A stretch of DNA of 64,000 bases from Perkinsus olseni (taxonomy: Eukaryota > Perkinsozoa > Perkinsida > Perkinsidae): assembly GCA_013115135.1 (NCBI GenBank), contig JABANP010000071.1, positions 106,305 to 170,304 on the forward strand, in the 5' to 3' direction. Position 1 is the stretch's first letter, and each line of letters begins with the position of its first letter. Below the pieces are notes generated by a model. It did not search any database. It saw only the letters and a program-made list of their open reading frames with translations, and was not told the origin of the DNA. Made by a program: the position numbers and the translations under genes. Shown in pieces: positions 26,783 through 41,088 of this stretch.

Positions 26783-27625
26783 ATGGGAATCAGCAGGGAT
26801 AGTCGTCATAAGCACAGGTAATACGATCGCTTACTATCTCTCTTATGTTGGCAATAGAACCGTAGCCGTAATGAGTCTCGCCCACTGCCGCCTGAGTGTC
26901 GTTGCCATTTGGATCAGCCCTGATGTTGGCTGATCACTCCGAACCTAGGGAAAGGTCTGGTTGATGCTGTGGCTATTTATCCCTGTCTGTTTGCAGAGCT
27001 ACCGGAGGCGTTCGCGCCATCCACCAGAAGAAGCGTCAGTTCGAGCTCGGCCGCCCCGCTGCCATGACCAAGCTTGGCAACAGGCGTGTCCGCGTTGTCA
27101 GATGCCGCGGTGGCAACCTCAAGTTCCGGTACTATTCCCATAGTTAATCTAGTCGACTCATTCTTATTGCTTCTGTCTTCCCTCAGCGCCCTTCGTTTGG
27201 ATACCGGTAACTACTCTTGGGGTTCCGAGGGTGTCTCTCGTAAGACCCGTATCTTGAACACTGTCTACAACGCCTCCAACAACGAGTTGGTCCGTACTAA
27301 CACTTTGGTCAAGAACACCATCGTCCAGATTGATGCCGCTCCCTTCAAGCAGTGGTACGAGCAGCACTTCGGCATTGAGCTCAGCAAGAAGGGTGCTGAG
27401 GTTGTTGAGGAGACTGGCAAGTCCAACTCCGTCGTTGCCAAGCTGAAGGCCCGCCGTGCCGATCGCTACTTGGACCCCGCCGTTGAGGAGCAGTTCGCCG
27501 CTGGCCGTCTTTTGGCCTGCATCTCGAGCCGCCCCGGTCAGTCCGGCCGTGCCGACGGATACATCCTTGAGGGTGAGGAGCTTGCCTTCTACATGAGGAA
27601 GCTCGAGAAGAAGGGCAAGAAGTAA
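26783..27625 (+). CDS. RPS8: 40S ribosomal protein eS8
   Basis: Structural protein of the small ribosomal subunit. Exon 1 (ATG at 26783) gives [12 protein letters not shown], with the last codon split by an intron of about 180 nt that ends TTTGCAG. Exon 2 gives [40 protein letters not shown] and LKFR. The second intron (about 60 nt) ends CCCTCAG. Exon 3 runs [38 protein letters not shown], a variable linker, [20 protein letters not shown] and ends EKKGKK* at 27625. Length (about 200 residues) and all conserved blocks fit eS8, with no frame break. Codon choice is strongly C-ending, as expected for high expression. The leader has a GATATATAG block near 26700 that could be TATA-like. Confidence 0.95.
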
Positions 27626-27782
27626 AGGAGTCCTCCTCAGTAGCAGCTCTGCTGTTCCCCTACTTGACGAATATCCTTCAAGCCGTTCCGGTGGATGCAT
27701 AACTCAGTGTTACGTTTAGTCTTAATTCGTGGTACCACAACTTACGCAACTCAAATGCGATCATCCTGTTGTTTGATTCACA

Positions 27783-28653
27783 TCAGACATGTTCTGCTGC
27801 TGCTGCAGTACTTCTGCAGTCTGCACTAGCCAGTATAGAAGGGGCTGGGTGGTACATCTCGGTAGCTTGGAGACTAGGGAGGAATCTCTCACAAAGGACA
27901 AGGCAGATGGGGTCGTAGGACTTACCTTCCTGACTGGCGGTGTAGTGGCGTAGGGCGCCTTGATGCCGCCATCCCTTCACAGCCAAGGCACCGTTGATCT
28001 TCTGGAACACTTCGCGGGGTATCTGTACATGATGATGGAGAAGGGACTGTTGGCGCGCTTGCCGCACTTTGTTGGCCCCTCGAGGGTTCTGGCAGAATTG
28101 CGGTACTCCGGCCTTCTGTCCGCCGAACGCCGGTAGCCTATCGGTCACTTTGATCTCTGTCTTAGCATCTACCCGGTTGACCACTTCCGAGTTTCATCAA
28201 CTCCAAAGGCTCACCTTCCGTGCAGCTCACCCCCACAGGGTCCACGTCTTTCCTGTCGAACTCGTGCTGGAAGTCCTGCCACAGCTTGGTGTTCTTGAAG
28301 AGCAGATCGTGCTTTCAAGGTGGGCACGTGTCCAGCGTAGCCCGAGGGGAAGTCGCTGCGGACGGCCACTTCCCTCAGGTTCACCATGTCGTGGTAGTTG
28401 GTGCGATACCTAGTAACCAGGCAGTACTGAGCGGTCCTCGACTCGAGCCTCACATGTTCTTGGCGGTGTCTCCTGAAGGCTTGATGCCAGTGCCACTGGC
28501 TAGACAGGTCCGTAGGGTCGCGAGACTCGGGAGTGTCGGCCGGTTGCGGATTCTCGTCTGATGAGGAATCCTCAGATACCGAGGTCACGCAGCTGTCTCA
28601 CCAACAGGTTCGAGAGGTTCCAGCGGCGGCGGAACATCGGTGTCAGTAGTCAT
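27783..28653 (-). CDS. Possible ciliary microtubule-associated protein
   Basis: Not firmly recognised. ATG at 28653 gives MTTDTDVPPPLEPLEPVGE, then an acidic Ser-rich part (SEDSSSDENPQPADTPES). A core follows, RYRTNYHDMVNLREVAVRSD and FPSGYAGHVPTLKHDLLFKN, then RLPAFGGQKAGVPQFCQNPR, PREVFQKINGALAVKGWRHQ and HYTASQEG. The GYxGHxP motif followed by Lys-rich text, and the later GxPxFxxNPRG, are typical of small axonemal inner-microtubule proteins, which is the basis of the guess. The core needs one A removed from the A-run at 28313-28315, and a second break is likely near the N-terminus (about 28590). The 3' end is uncertain. Confidence 0.4.
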
Positions 28654-28823
28654 ACGGGAAGAGGGTTAAACCTCAGCTTGGTGCTCTCGCCCGACGGATG
28701 CAACGCGACACGGCTTTTGGCTGTGAATGACAGCGGAAGAGCTTGACATGGCAAGCCTGAGCATCAATGACTTGTAAATTGATGGTCCTTTCCGTCGCAT
28801 CATTCTGATACGATAAGTGAATG

Positions 28824-30120
28824 TCAGGTTGACGATGATCCGGCGGGGGCGTCGTCTATCTCTTTTACGTCCTCCTTGGGCTTATCGAAGCATCTCATTT
28901 TTTCTATCAATTCCTGAGCCGATGCGAATGCTGTAGATGAGAAGTGGTCGAAGTGCCTACCTGCTGCATCTCCTTCGAGAATGCCGCTGCTTTCTTCTCC
29001 AGTCTGGCGCGTTGTGACTCGTCTAGGGTTTCGATGTCCGCGGCGCCGAGTTTCACTGCCGATGAATATCCTTCATCCTCTGGCAGCGTGGTCTTGAGGG
29101 CTTGTCTGGTAGCAGCACAGAAATCAAAAAGGATCGGTTCTCTTCGCCGTGGATTCGTGATCGAGCTCAGCCTGTGGTTGGCTAGCGGCAGAGATTGGGT
29201 ATTGTAGTGAAGGATGTTAGCCTTGACTTCCCGCGAAGTCCGAGAGAGCAAAGTTGCATAGGACTCACCGAAGTTTCGCGACGAGCTCTTCCATCATCGA
29301 GCTGAACTCTGAGGCCATCTGGTCTATCTTCTCTCGAATTTCATGCTCTTGTGCATCCACTAGGGCGAACTCGTCTTCCTGGAAGCGGAAGTCAACGAAT
29401 GTGGTGTTCATGTAAGTCACTAAAATCGTCTGAGTCACCTTATCCCGGAGGATTTCTTCCATCTCGTGAACGCAGAGCTCCCGATCCTCGCGAAGTTCTG
29501 CTAAATTTGTCTCCAGCGCATTGATCTCTTGAATAAGAACATCTTGCGTTGCCTTGTAGCTGCAAAAAAGAGACGTGACATCAAACAAGGGCGCGCCCGG
29601 ATTTGAACCGAGGACCTGCTGATCTGCAGTCAGCCGCTCTACCACTGAGCTACACACCCTCTGGTAATGTGTCGCTCCCTGCCAGGTGGAGACTGCTTAC
29701 CTCCGCGCGTGATCCCCGAGTATGCTCGTAGTTATCGTTCTATCCGCCTTGAGCACCTCTTCTATTCGATTGACCTGGTGAGCACATCCTTACATCTCAT
29801 GCATTTCTGGGTGTTCTCCTGATGGCGTGGTCACCTCCTCCTTGTAATCATTCAGACTTTTCAGATCGGCCTCAGCAGCTCGTGTTCGTTCCTCTAACAC
29901 CAACTCGGCACCATCCACTTGGTTTACAAGGTCTTCGTACAACTCCTCTGCTTTAAAAGACACCTAGCACAACATGCACGTGAATGGATCTTCGCCGTCA
30001 CTCCTTGCGTGAAGTTGAGCTGGTAGTGTCAGCGAGAATGTCGGATCGAAACGATAAGCCTCCCGCTACGCCTTCTCTCACCCCGATTGGCTCTTCCTTT
30101 TTCGCGGCCTTTTTTCCCAT
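28824..30120 (-). CDS. Coiled-coil protein, perhaps DRC12/CCDC153-like; hosts an intronic tRNA gene
   Basis: ATG at 30120 gives MGKKAAKKEEPIG. A coiled-coil exon follows (VSFKAEELYEDLVNQVDGAE, VLEERTRAAEADLKSLNDYK), then a short exon VNRIEEVLKADRTITTSILG. After the tRNA-bearing intron come YKATQDVLIQEINALETNLA, ELREDRELCVHEMEEILRDK, EIREKIDQMASEFSSMMEEL and VAKLR. The C-terminus has ETLDESQRARLEKKAAAFSK and a final exon ELIEKMRCFDKPKEDVKEID, with the stop at 28824. The YKxxQ...LE...L pattern and the SSMMEEL tail resemble dynein regulatory complex subunit 12, a ciliary protein. This is a weak family call; a generic coiled coil is the alternative. Confidence 0.5.
29560..29700 (-). other. 141-nt intron containing a complete tRNA-Cys gene
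   Basis: Donor GTAAGCAG at 29700 follows the GDHARR residues. The acceptor TTTTTTGCAG at 29560 precedes YKATQDV. The tRNA gene lies inside on the same strand, about 40 nt from the donor and 27 nt from the acceptor. Confidence 0.8.
29588..29659 (-). tRNA. tRNA-Cys (GCA)
   Basis: Full cloverleaf on the minus strand. Acceptor GGGTGTG pairs with CGCGCCC (two G-U pairs), then T8-A9 and D-stem GCTC/GAGC with AGTGGTA loop. Anticodon stem is GCTGA/TCAGC with loop CTGCAGA, giving anticodon GCA. Variable loop AGGTC and T-arm CTCGG-TTCAAAT-CCGGG follow. The discriminator is T, as usual for tRNA-Cys. No intron, no encoded CCA. A T6 run ends 4 nt before the host intron's 3' end and could serve as Pol III terminator while also being the polypyrimidine tract. 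Confidence 0.93.
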
Positions 30121-30825
30121 GAAAAGTGTCTACAGAAGCTGCTCATAGAATGATTCAATTGCGATGCGCAATACTATTGTGGCGATAGCGACTCTCTGGT
30201 TTTCTACGCTGTAATTTCTTGCGAAGCCTCTCCACACCGCCCGACTTTTTGTAACGCGATACAACGGCTACAAACAGAACCTTAGAACTGCGAAACCGAC
30301 GACGTTCTTTACACTGCTGGTTATCGGAAAAAGTCGTCTACGATGGTACAGTATATGCTTATATAGATCGTATATGAGATTAGTCTTAAACTGCGGTCAC
30401 TAGGTTGAGCAGAGGATTTGGCCGATGATATCTCGTGCGGTCGTCTGAAAGACCGCTGTATGAGAGGAAGTGAGCCACGTCGGGCCCACCTGCACGCGAA
30501 TGAAAGGCAGCCGAATCGCTGGACATGACCTCATCACTGATGCTTGTAACGGAGCTTCTCATGTCTATCGACCCCCTTCTGAAAATAATCACCACCCTGT
30601 AACGAACCCAAGCAAGAAAACTACTATTGTGGTTCGCCAGTAGTAGCCCACAGGAAATATCCTCAAATTACAGGTTCAATATTAGCTTCTTGAATAGTAC
30701 GAGAAGAAACTTTAGCAATCGGCTATCGTCATTCTCATCGGAAGAGCTTTGCGCTCACAGTGCAGGTAAATCGTCAACTTTACGTCATTGTCAGGAACCG
30801 AAATCGATCAACCGATCGACAAACA
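30121..30825. other. Intergenic between DRC12-like and SRPK genes
   Basis: AT-richer than its surroundings in places. Only short ORFs; no recognisable feature. Confidence 0.4.
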
Positions 30826-35432
<4,607 letters not shown>

Positions 35433-35858
35433 CTCAGGAAACGAATTCGGAAGAAGAAACACTCGACGTTCGGGCCAAATCACACATCGCCACGATTACA
35501 ATCGCGCTCGCCCCGGTAATCGATTTACCACCGTCCACCACCTGGTACTAACTCGACACACTACAGCGGCGAACAACATAAGTAATCACAACAAGACATG
35601 CTGGCAGGAAGCCATTGGACCGGACAAGTTTTGACTCTCTTCAACTTCTCTCCTGAAATCATAACAGCCACCCCTCAGCCATAACAATACTCGACTGCTG
35701 CTGCTTGACGTAGACGGCTACTACCACTACTTTTATGAGCCTCATAAGCTCCTTTGGAGGAGTATAGACTATGCCACTGTGCTCCGCTGCATGAGTATTA
35801 CCAACCTTATTAACTCGATCCAGGACCTGAGAATGTGAGGATGCCTTCAAAGAAGGGA

Positions 35859-38800
35859 TTAGCGGTACCACACCTTCTGCATATCCTCCACCGAGGCCGA
35901 GGTCTCCAAGGCCCATTCGTTAGCCCACTGTGCGAGGTTATTGACGAGGTAGTTGTCAGACTCGTACAGGGATGGCAGTAGTTGCACCTGATTTGAGTTG
36001 TCGCCGCCCCGGGGATCGAACCTGCGCCTCCTCTACCTGCAGCAGGAACAGAGGCGCCACCAAGAACTCTAGGAAGCCGATCTGAGAGTGTGGTCTCGAG
36101 ACGGTATTGCGATCATTGAGCATCTGGACTGGGATGTTCTGAGCCTTCTCGAGGTCACCCTGAGAGACGAACAACATCCCTCCCGAGGACTATGCTCTAT
36201 GCGCCATCAACCATCGGAGACGGACCCTATTGCGGACATTGAACGAAAAACGAGAGCCTATTAGTGTCGAGTGACTCGTACGACTAGCACTCTCTCTATG
36301 CCGGTGTGAGACATAGAAAACATGCCAGTCGATGATAGAAAGTCGGCCACGTTGTCACCTGGGCGAAGAACTCATCGAGGACTCTGTTAGCCCAAGCCTT
36401 GCAGCTCTTGAACGGCTTAGTCGGATTCGATATATCTGCTGCGTGAAGGAACAGTTGAAGTAGAGTCATACGAACCTGAGCATCGAGCCCGTCAACGACC
36501 TAAGACGCTACGCTGCTGTATCCTCGTCACTACGTCGTTGGTGGAAAACAATGCTACACACTCGGCCGACCATTCCTCCTCGTCCGCATCGTAACCCTCG
36601 TCCACGATCTAACAAGAGAGATCAAGTACATAACAATTCCTCGCATAAGGCTTCTCAAGATACTCAACCGGAGGGGCTTCTCAAGATACTCAACCGCAAC
36701 CGGAGGGGCTTCTTAAGATACTCAACCGGAGGGGCTTCTCAAGATACTCAACCGGAGGGGCTTCTCAAGATACTCAACCGGAGGGGCTTCTCAAGATACT
36801 CAACCGGAGGGGTTTCTCAAGATACTCAACCGGAGGGGTTTCTTAAGATACTCAATGAGAGCGATTTCTCAAGATACTCGAAGGAAAGGACAGAGGCGCT
36901 ACGTTCGAGCTGCTCGACTGTTCTGACTCGGGCTTTGACAGGGAGCACTTCCATTGGTCGTCGTCGTTACCTCTCTGTTGAGTTGATAGAGCATTTGCAA
37001 GGCCTTTATCATCTCGAAATGGTGGGCGTTATCAGTGTGAAGGATGCACTCGATCATTATCCGCCGCACGTCTCGGTACCTTCAGGCCAACACCACGAGA
37101 TAGCGAGAAGGTTTCCCGACATCGGAAGATAGGAAATCCCTGCGGCTACGAACCCTAACGATCCAACCTCGCTATAACAATGGCAGCAAGACAACCATCC
37201 CTCCTTCAGAGACTGACCAGCTCCTTACTGCTGCTTGGATAGCTCTTGAAGGACATTAGCCTCGGCTTCCCCGCACAGCTCGAAAAACCGCGCACAGTGC
37301 ATGTTCTCTAGCGGCGACTTGTCGTTATACCTGACACCAGCCCACCTCCACCCTCGATCTCGCTGCCCACCCATCATCACCGAAGGGCCAGCTCGTGGGC
37401 GGTCTCGATCAGGTAGGGATTGTTGACCCCTGGATGACCGATATCATGCACCACTGCGGCTAGCAGTACCGCTAGACAGTCCAACGGCTGAAGGAATGCC
37501 ATGCTCTTGGCGAGGGCCATGTACCTAAGAGGGACGACGATAAAGGCAGAGACTGCACCCAAGCAGTCCCTTCTAAATTCAATGCTGAAAACCCTCGAGG
37601 AAAAGAACAGATTCACGCGCACTTAGAGTATGACCACGAGTACTGCCCTCACAGTCGGCCATTGATCGACAACAACAGTGGACGAACAGAATATACGGTC
37701 GAAATCTTCGACCGAGTATTCGTGTACGAGCCAATCCACAAAGATTCCACCGTCACTGACCTGTATACGGTGTGGGTGACGTCAACCGCATGATACCAGT
37801 TATGGTAAGGGTTGTCCAAGTAAGCCAGCCGAGCCCTCGCTAAGAAGACCTAAAAAAACTCGCCATCGTGCGAGGGAGGAGGGGTAGTGTCAAAAGCACC
37901 ACCTCGAAAACATCCAACGTGATTAAGCCGTTAATGAAATAGGAGAGCTCCGATCCGAAAAAGATATACCTGCAGGAGGTATCGAATGCCATCGTCACGC
38001 GCCACGAAATTAACCCGACTTCAGTAGTGCATCGTTCTGTTCATCACTGTGTTCCAAGACATCATAGTGCCAACTGTCGGCCAGGGCGGAGTCCAGCAGT
38101 CCAGCTTTCTCCAGATCAGCCACGAAGGTTTGTAGATTCTGTTGTCCCTATAAGTGATACCAATACAAGCCCTTCCACTAGAGAGGGGAGATTCCGTTTT
38201 TACTCCGTCTTATCTTTGCGGCAAGTCCCTCCTTATCCAAGCTCGCCTTACGCGCCTGACAACAGCGCCGCCGATGATGAGGAACGCGGGAGCGCTCTTC
38301 CGGGACACCTGATTCTGGGTGATCATATCCAGAACGGCAAGATCGTCTGATCCGAGGTTCTTCATGGCCTCCTCATCCACGGGTTGCTTCGCGACGAACA
38401 TTTCCGACAGGACTGCCAGCTTTTCTACCACAGCTTCGAGGACCTAGGCCGACTCGACAGGTCCCTGGTTCGATCCCGGCGACAGCCATTTTCCCACCGA
38501 TGCCTCGCTCATGAACGCTCCTGAGTCTTCTAGATCCTCGTCGTTGTAGTCGATATTCACAGCTTTCTCCTCTTCTTGTCGCTGGAACGACAAAGATATG
38601 CGCGCACAGCAAAGAATATCTTTCCTTCATGCCCACCTCTTCCACGGCAACCTTGCTAATCTGACTGACCGTTTTGAAGATATTCTTGGCCATGTCTCTG
38701 ACCCGACAGAAAAGCCCCTCCAGCGGCGACAGCACCTATCAAGGTGCGACAATTTCGTGGCGCAGCGCAGATATAAACACAGTCACTCACTATTTGCGAT

Positions 38801-40317
38801 ACGCTGTTACTGAGCAGGGTTGCCGAGAGTAACATAACGATAATGACCGTTACCTGGGAACGTGAGGGGTCCCAGGATCGAATCCCAGGGGCGGTATGTT
38901 CTCACCACTAAAGCTATGTTCATGCCGGCCTCTGTCTTACTGACCGAAGTAAAGTCGAACATGGCCTGCACCTTCGTACCAACGTAACCGTAACTCGTGA
39001 CCCAAAGCTCGTTGGATATCCTATTCGGTGGATCAGCGAAGGTCTCCGCATACACTAGGCCAGCAGGTGAGTGCTCTATGACCAGCGCCACTGGCTTGTA
39101 TTCTCGGAAGTCGTAGAAATCGAGGAACTCAGCAACAGTTTGGTTGAAGGACCTGCCCATCGGCAGCAACTTTATGCAGCCTAGACGATGGAGACGGCCC
39201 ACCCTCCTCCAATGTAGCTATCGCCAAACATGTGAATATGGCTGGCGAACTGCTGGGTCCAAGCTTGCATCGAATGGTCTTCATCCGGATACCTTCACGA
39301 CAACAGTTCTCATTCGACTGTCTACTTTGCTATTCGGATGGTGACCAAACTGATGGCGATATCCGAGCCTTACTTCATCACGTCAAAGAGCGGCAAGACC
39401 ATCACCAGGCCAATCGTCAGCATCGAAACTCTAGTAGAGAGTGCGTTGATCAGCCGCGATCCGAGGACCTAGGAGGAAGGGGCGCCGCTACCAGGCCTGC
39501 CTGTGAGCGCGTTGTATCTCGAGTACTTTGGCTGTGCCAGCACTCTCGTCTTGGATACTGCTGACTCCAGGCAGCCACTTGAGCAACCTCATAATCCGAG
39601 TTATCCGTCCAGCTCGTGCGCCGAGTTTGGTAGTACGGGCGGCACGGAGAAGGACGACGTTGGAGCCGACACCAGAATTGACTGACAGCAAGGAAGATCC
39701 GCCCGCCCCCGGAAGAATGACGCATTCTCACATTTTAGGCTCTGGTCGTTGTCACCGAGGGCCCAAGAAATATCGAGGAATAATGAGAATGCTCCAATGA
39801 AGTCCATAATGAAAAAGAACCCTCCCAAGTATCTGCCAGGGTCGTTCTGCGGGCGAAGCGTTGGCATGTTGATCCCTACTTGCGAGTGCTCGAGTGAGAG
39901 GACGACCATTTCCACAACGAAAAGGACGAATATAACGATGAGGATGTGATCGAGGACTTGGTAGCTGTTCTCGATGTCGAACAAAGTCTGAGGAGAGGCG
40001 TGGGCTTTGGGAGGCCATATCCAGTGACGGCTCACCCAACAGTCCGGCAGAAACAGTGCAATGAGTAGAGCAATGTTCATGATGGTTTGGAAGGTAAAAG
40101 AGTGTGCTGCTCGAGATGCCGTTCGCAACACCCACGGTCTCCGTTTGAAGAACGGAACCCTGATCAGCCATGAATCGTCCAAGACACACTGACCGAACCT
40201 GCCCAGTTACGCTAGAAGGGAGCGTCGGCCCTCAAAGTGGGTAGTCACAGCTCGCACAGATTTTCTCTTTGAATATGCCATTGTCGAGGTTTTTGATATT
40301 CCGTTCACTGGTGATAC
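35859..40317 (-). CDS. Voltage-sensor-like membrane domain fused to cyclic-nucleotide phosphodiesterase
   Basis: Class I phosphodiesterase with an ion-channel-like N-terminus. Upstream exons hold [17 protein letters not shown], then [19 protein letters not shown] (S1-like), [20 protein letters not shown] (S2-like), [20 protein letters not shown] (S3-like) and an Arg-rich S4-like helix [20 protein letters not shown] with MRLLKWLPG. Next are [20 protein letters not shown], a loop ([15 protein letters not shown]), another membrane span ([19 protein letters not shown]) and a coiled linker [20 protein letters not shown]. The PDE domain shows [37 protein letters not shown] (metal HD), [31 protein letters not shown] (metal Asp) and [20 protein letters not shown], ending DMQKVWYR* at 35859. 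cAMP versus cGMP preference cannot be told. Introns 35988-36036, 38444-38497 and 38854-38905 carry T-arm-like cores. A 26-bp minisatellite lies in another intron. The true start may reach about 40800. Confidence 0.82.
35988..36036 (-). repeat. 49-nt intron with T-arm-like core (PDE)
   Basis: GT at 36036 after [11 protein letters not shown] at 35988 before LLPSLYESD. The sense core is GCAGGTTCGATCCCCGG, in tRNA-sense orientation relative to the gene. Boundaries are fixed by PDE homology on both sides. Confidence 0.8.
36646..36881. repeat. Tandem repeat, 26-bp unit, about 9 copies
   Basis: Unit AACCGGAGGGGC followed by TTCTCAAGATACTC, repeated head to tail with few changes (C/T at two positions, one 6-bp AACCGC insertion, degenerate last copies). 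26 is not divisible by 3, so the plus-strand ORF across it cycles through three peptide versions every 78 bp. It sits in an intron of the PDE gene between [13 protein letters not shown] and [10 protein letters not shown]. Confidence 0.9.
38444..38497 (-). repeat. 54-nt intron with antisense T-arm-like core (PDE)
   Basis: GT at 38497, AG at 38444. The sense core is GCCGGGATCGAACCAGGGAC. On the plus strand it reads like a tRNA 3' end: GGTCCCTGGTTCGATCCCGG and then GCGACAGCCA, ending in CCA. Removal joins the exon with FMSEASVG to [16 protein letters not shown]. Confidence 0.72.
38854..38905 (-). repeat. 52-nt intron with T-arm-like core (PDE)
   Basis: GT at 38905 after [11 protein letters not shown] at 38854 before [11 protein letters not shown]. 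The sense core is CCTGGGATTCGATCCTGGGA, a near-perfect palindrome. Confidence 0.75.
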
Positions 40318-41088
40318 CTGAGAGTCTCCTATTGAACGTGAAAGTAGTCCCCTCGAAGCTTCGCTGCAGCTGGAGCCACGGGGCTGCTAGTCGGGAGGAA
40401 CGTCACCTTCGTGCCCATCAAATGATCTCTCGGTTAATTGCTTGCGAATCCAACGGGAGATAGAACTCGTCGTTGTTTCCACTTCAGCGTGTAGGAGTCA
40501 CGAAGAAGGTGAAGCCAGCAGCAGCTTGAGCGGGTTGTCGGAAGGCAACACACTCGGAGAGATCGAACAACTGCAAGTGGTTGTGAAGTCTATGCGAGTC
40601 CGCTACTGTTATCATTTAAGCCTGCCGAGCCCGTAATACGTGTCAGTGTCAAAGCGGCACTAAAATTCGGCACTGTAAGGACGCGAAACAGAGGATGAAG
40701 CGCAGCGTCATTGGGATCACAACGGAAGTCGTGCTTGCTGGATACGGAAAGCATCGAACGCTCAACGCATGTTTTTCGTGCCCGGAAATCTAGGAGCTCG
40801 AGAAGTGAGAAATAAGCCACCTGCCGGGATTGAACCGACGACCTTCTGCTTACGAAGCAGACGCTCTACCACTAAGCTAAGGTGGCGATGCTACACGTGG
40901 GGAGGAGCCTCTTGCAGCTGGTGCCTCATTGGCAAGGGTACTAATTTACACTGTTCAGAATGATCCCCTTAGGCCAGAAACTAGTCTCTCGGTTTTTGCC
41001 CTGTGTGCGCAAGCATTGTACCGCTAGGGTGACGTCACTCGCTTCCGCTATCGGTCATCCTCTGCAGTTTGGTTTCTCTCCTGCCTTC
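40318..41088. other. 5' region shared by the PDE and BMS1 genes
   Basis: Divergent genes. Holds the tRNA-Thr gene and a possible upstream PDE exon on the minus strand (SSKHDFRCDPNDAALHPLFR, 40590-40790). If that exon is real, the tRNA would again be intronic or leader-embedded. Confidence 0.4.
40815..40886 (-). tRNA. tRNA-Thr (CGT)
   Basis: Cloverleaf on the minus strand. Acceptor GCCACCT/AGGTGGC pairs perfectly. T8-A9 is followed by a D-arm GCTT...GAGC, weak at one pair. Anticodon stem is TCTGC/GCAGA with loop TTCGTAA, giving anticodon CGT (codon ACG). Variable loop AGGTC and T-arm GTCGG-TTCAATC-CCGGC follow. Discriminator T, no encoded CCA, no intron. No T-run is seen in the first 20 nt downstream. 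Confidence 0.92.

Noticed and set aside
26858..26885. ACCGTAGCC match to the start of the dinoflagellate/perkinsid spliced leader
   Set aside because: Only the first nine bases match; the rest of the leader is absent and the site is inside the first eS8 intron.
29265..29657. ORF that starts inside the tRNA-Cys and runs into the coiled-coil exon
   Set aside because: The first part is tRNA and intron; real coding begins after the TTTTTTGCAG acceptor.
36551..37132. Repetitive plus-strand ORF as a repeat protein, or the tandem array as CRISPR
   Set aside because: The ORF is a by-product of a 26-bp minisatellite without stops. There are no unique spacers, so it is not a CRISPR array.
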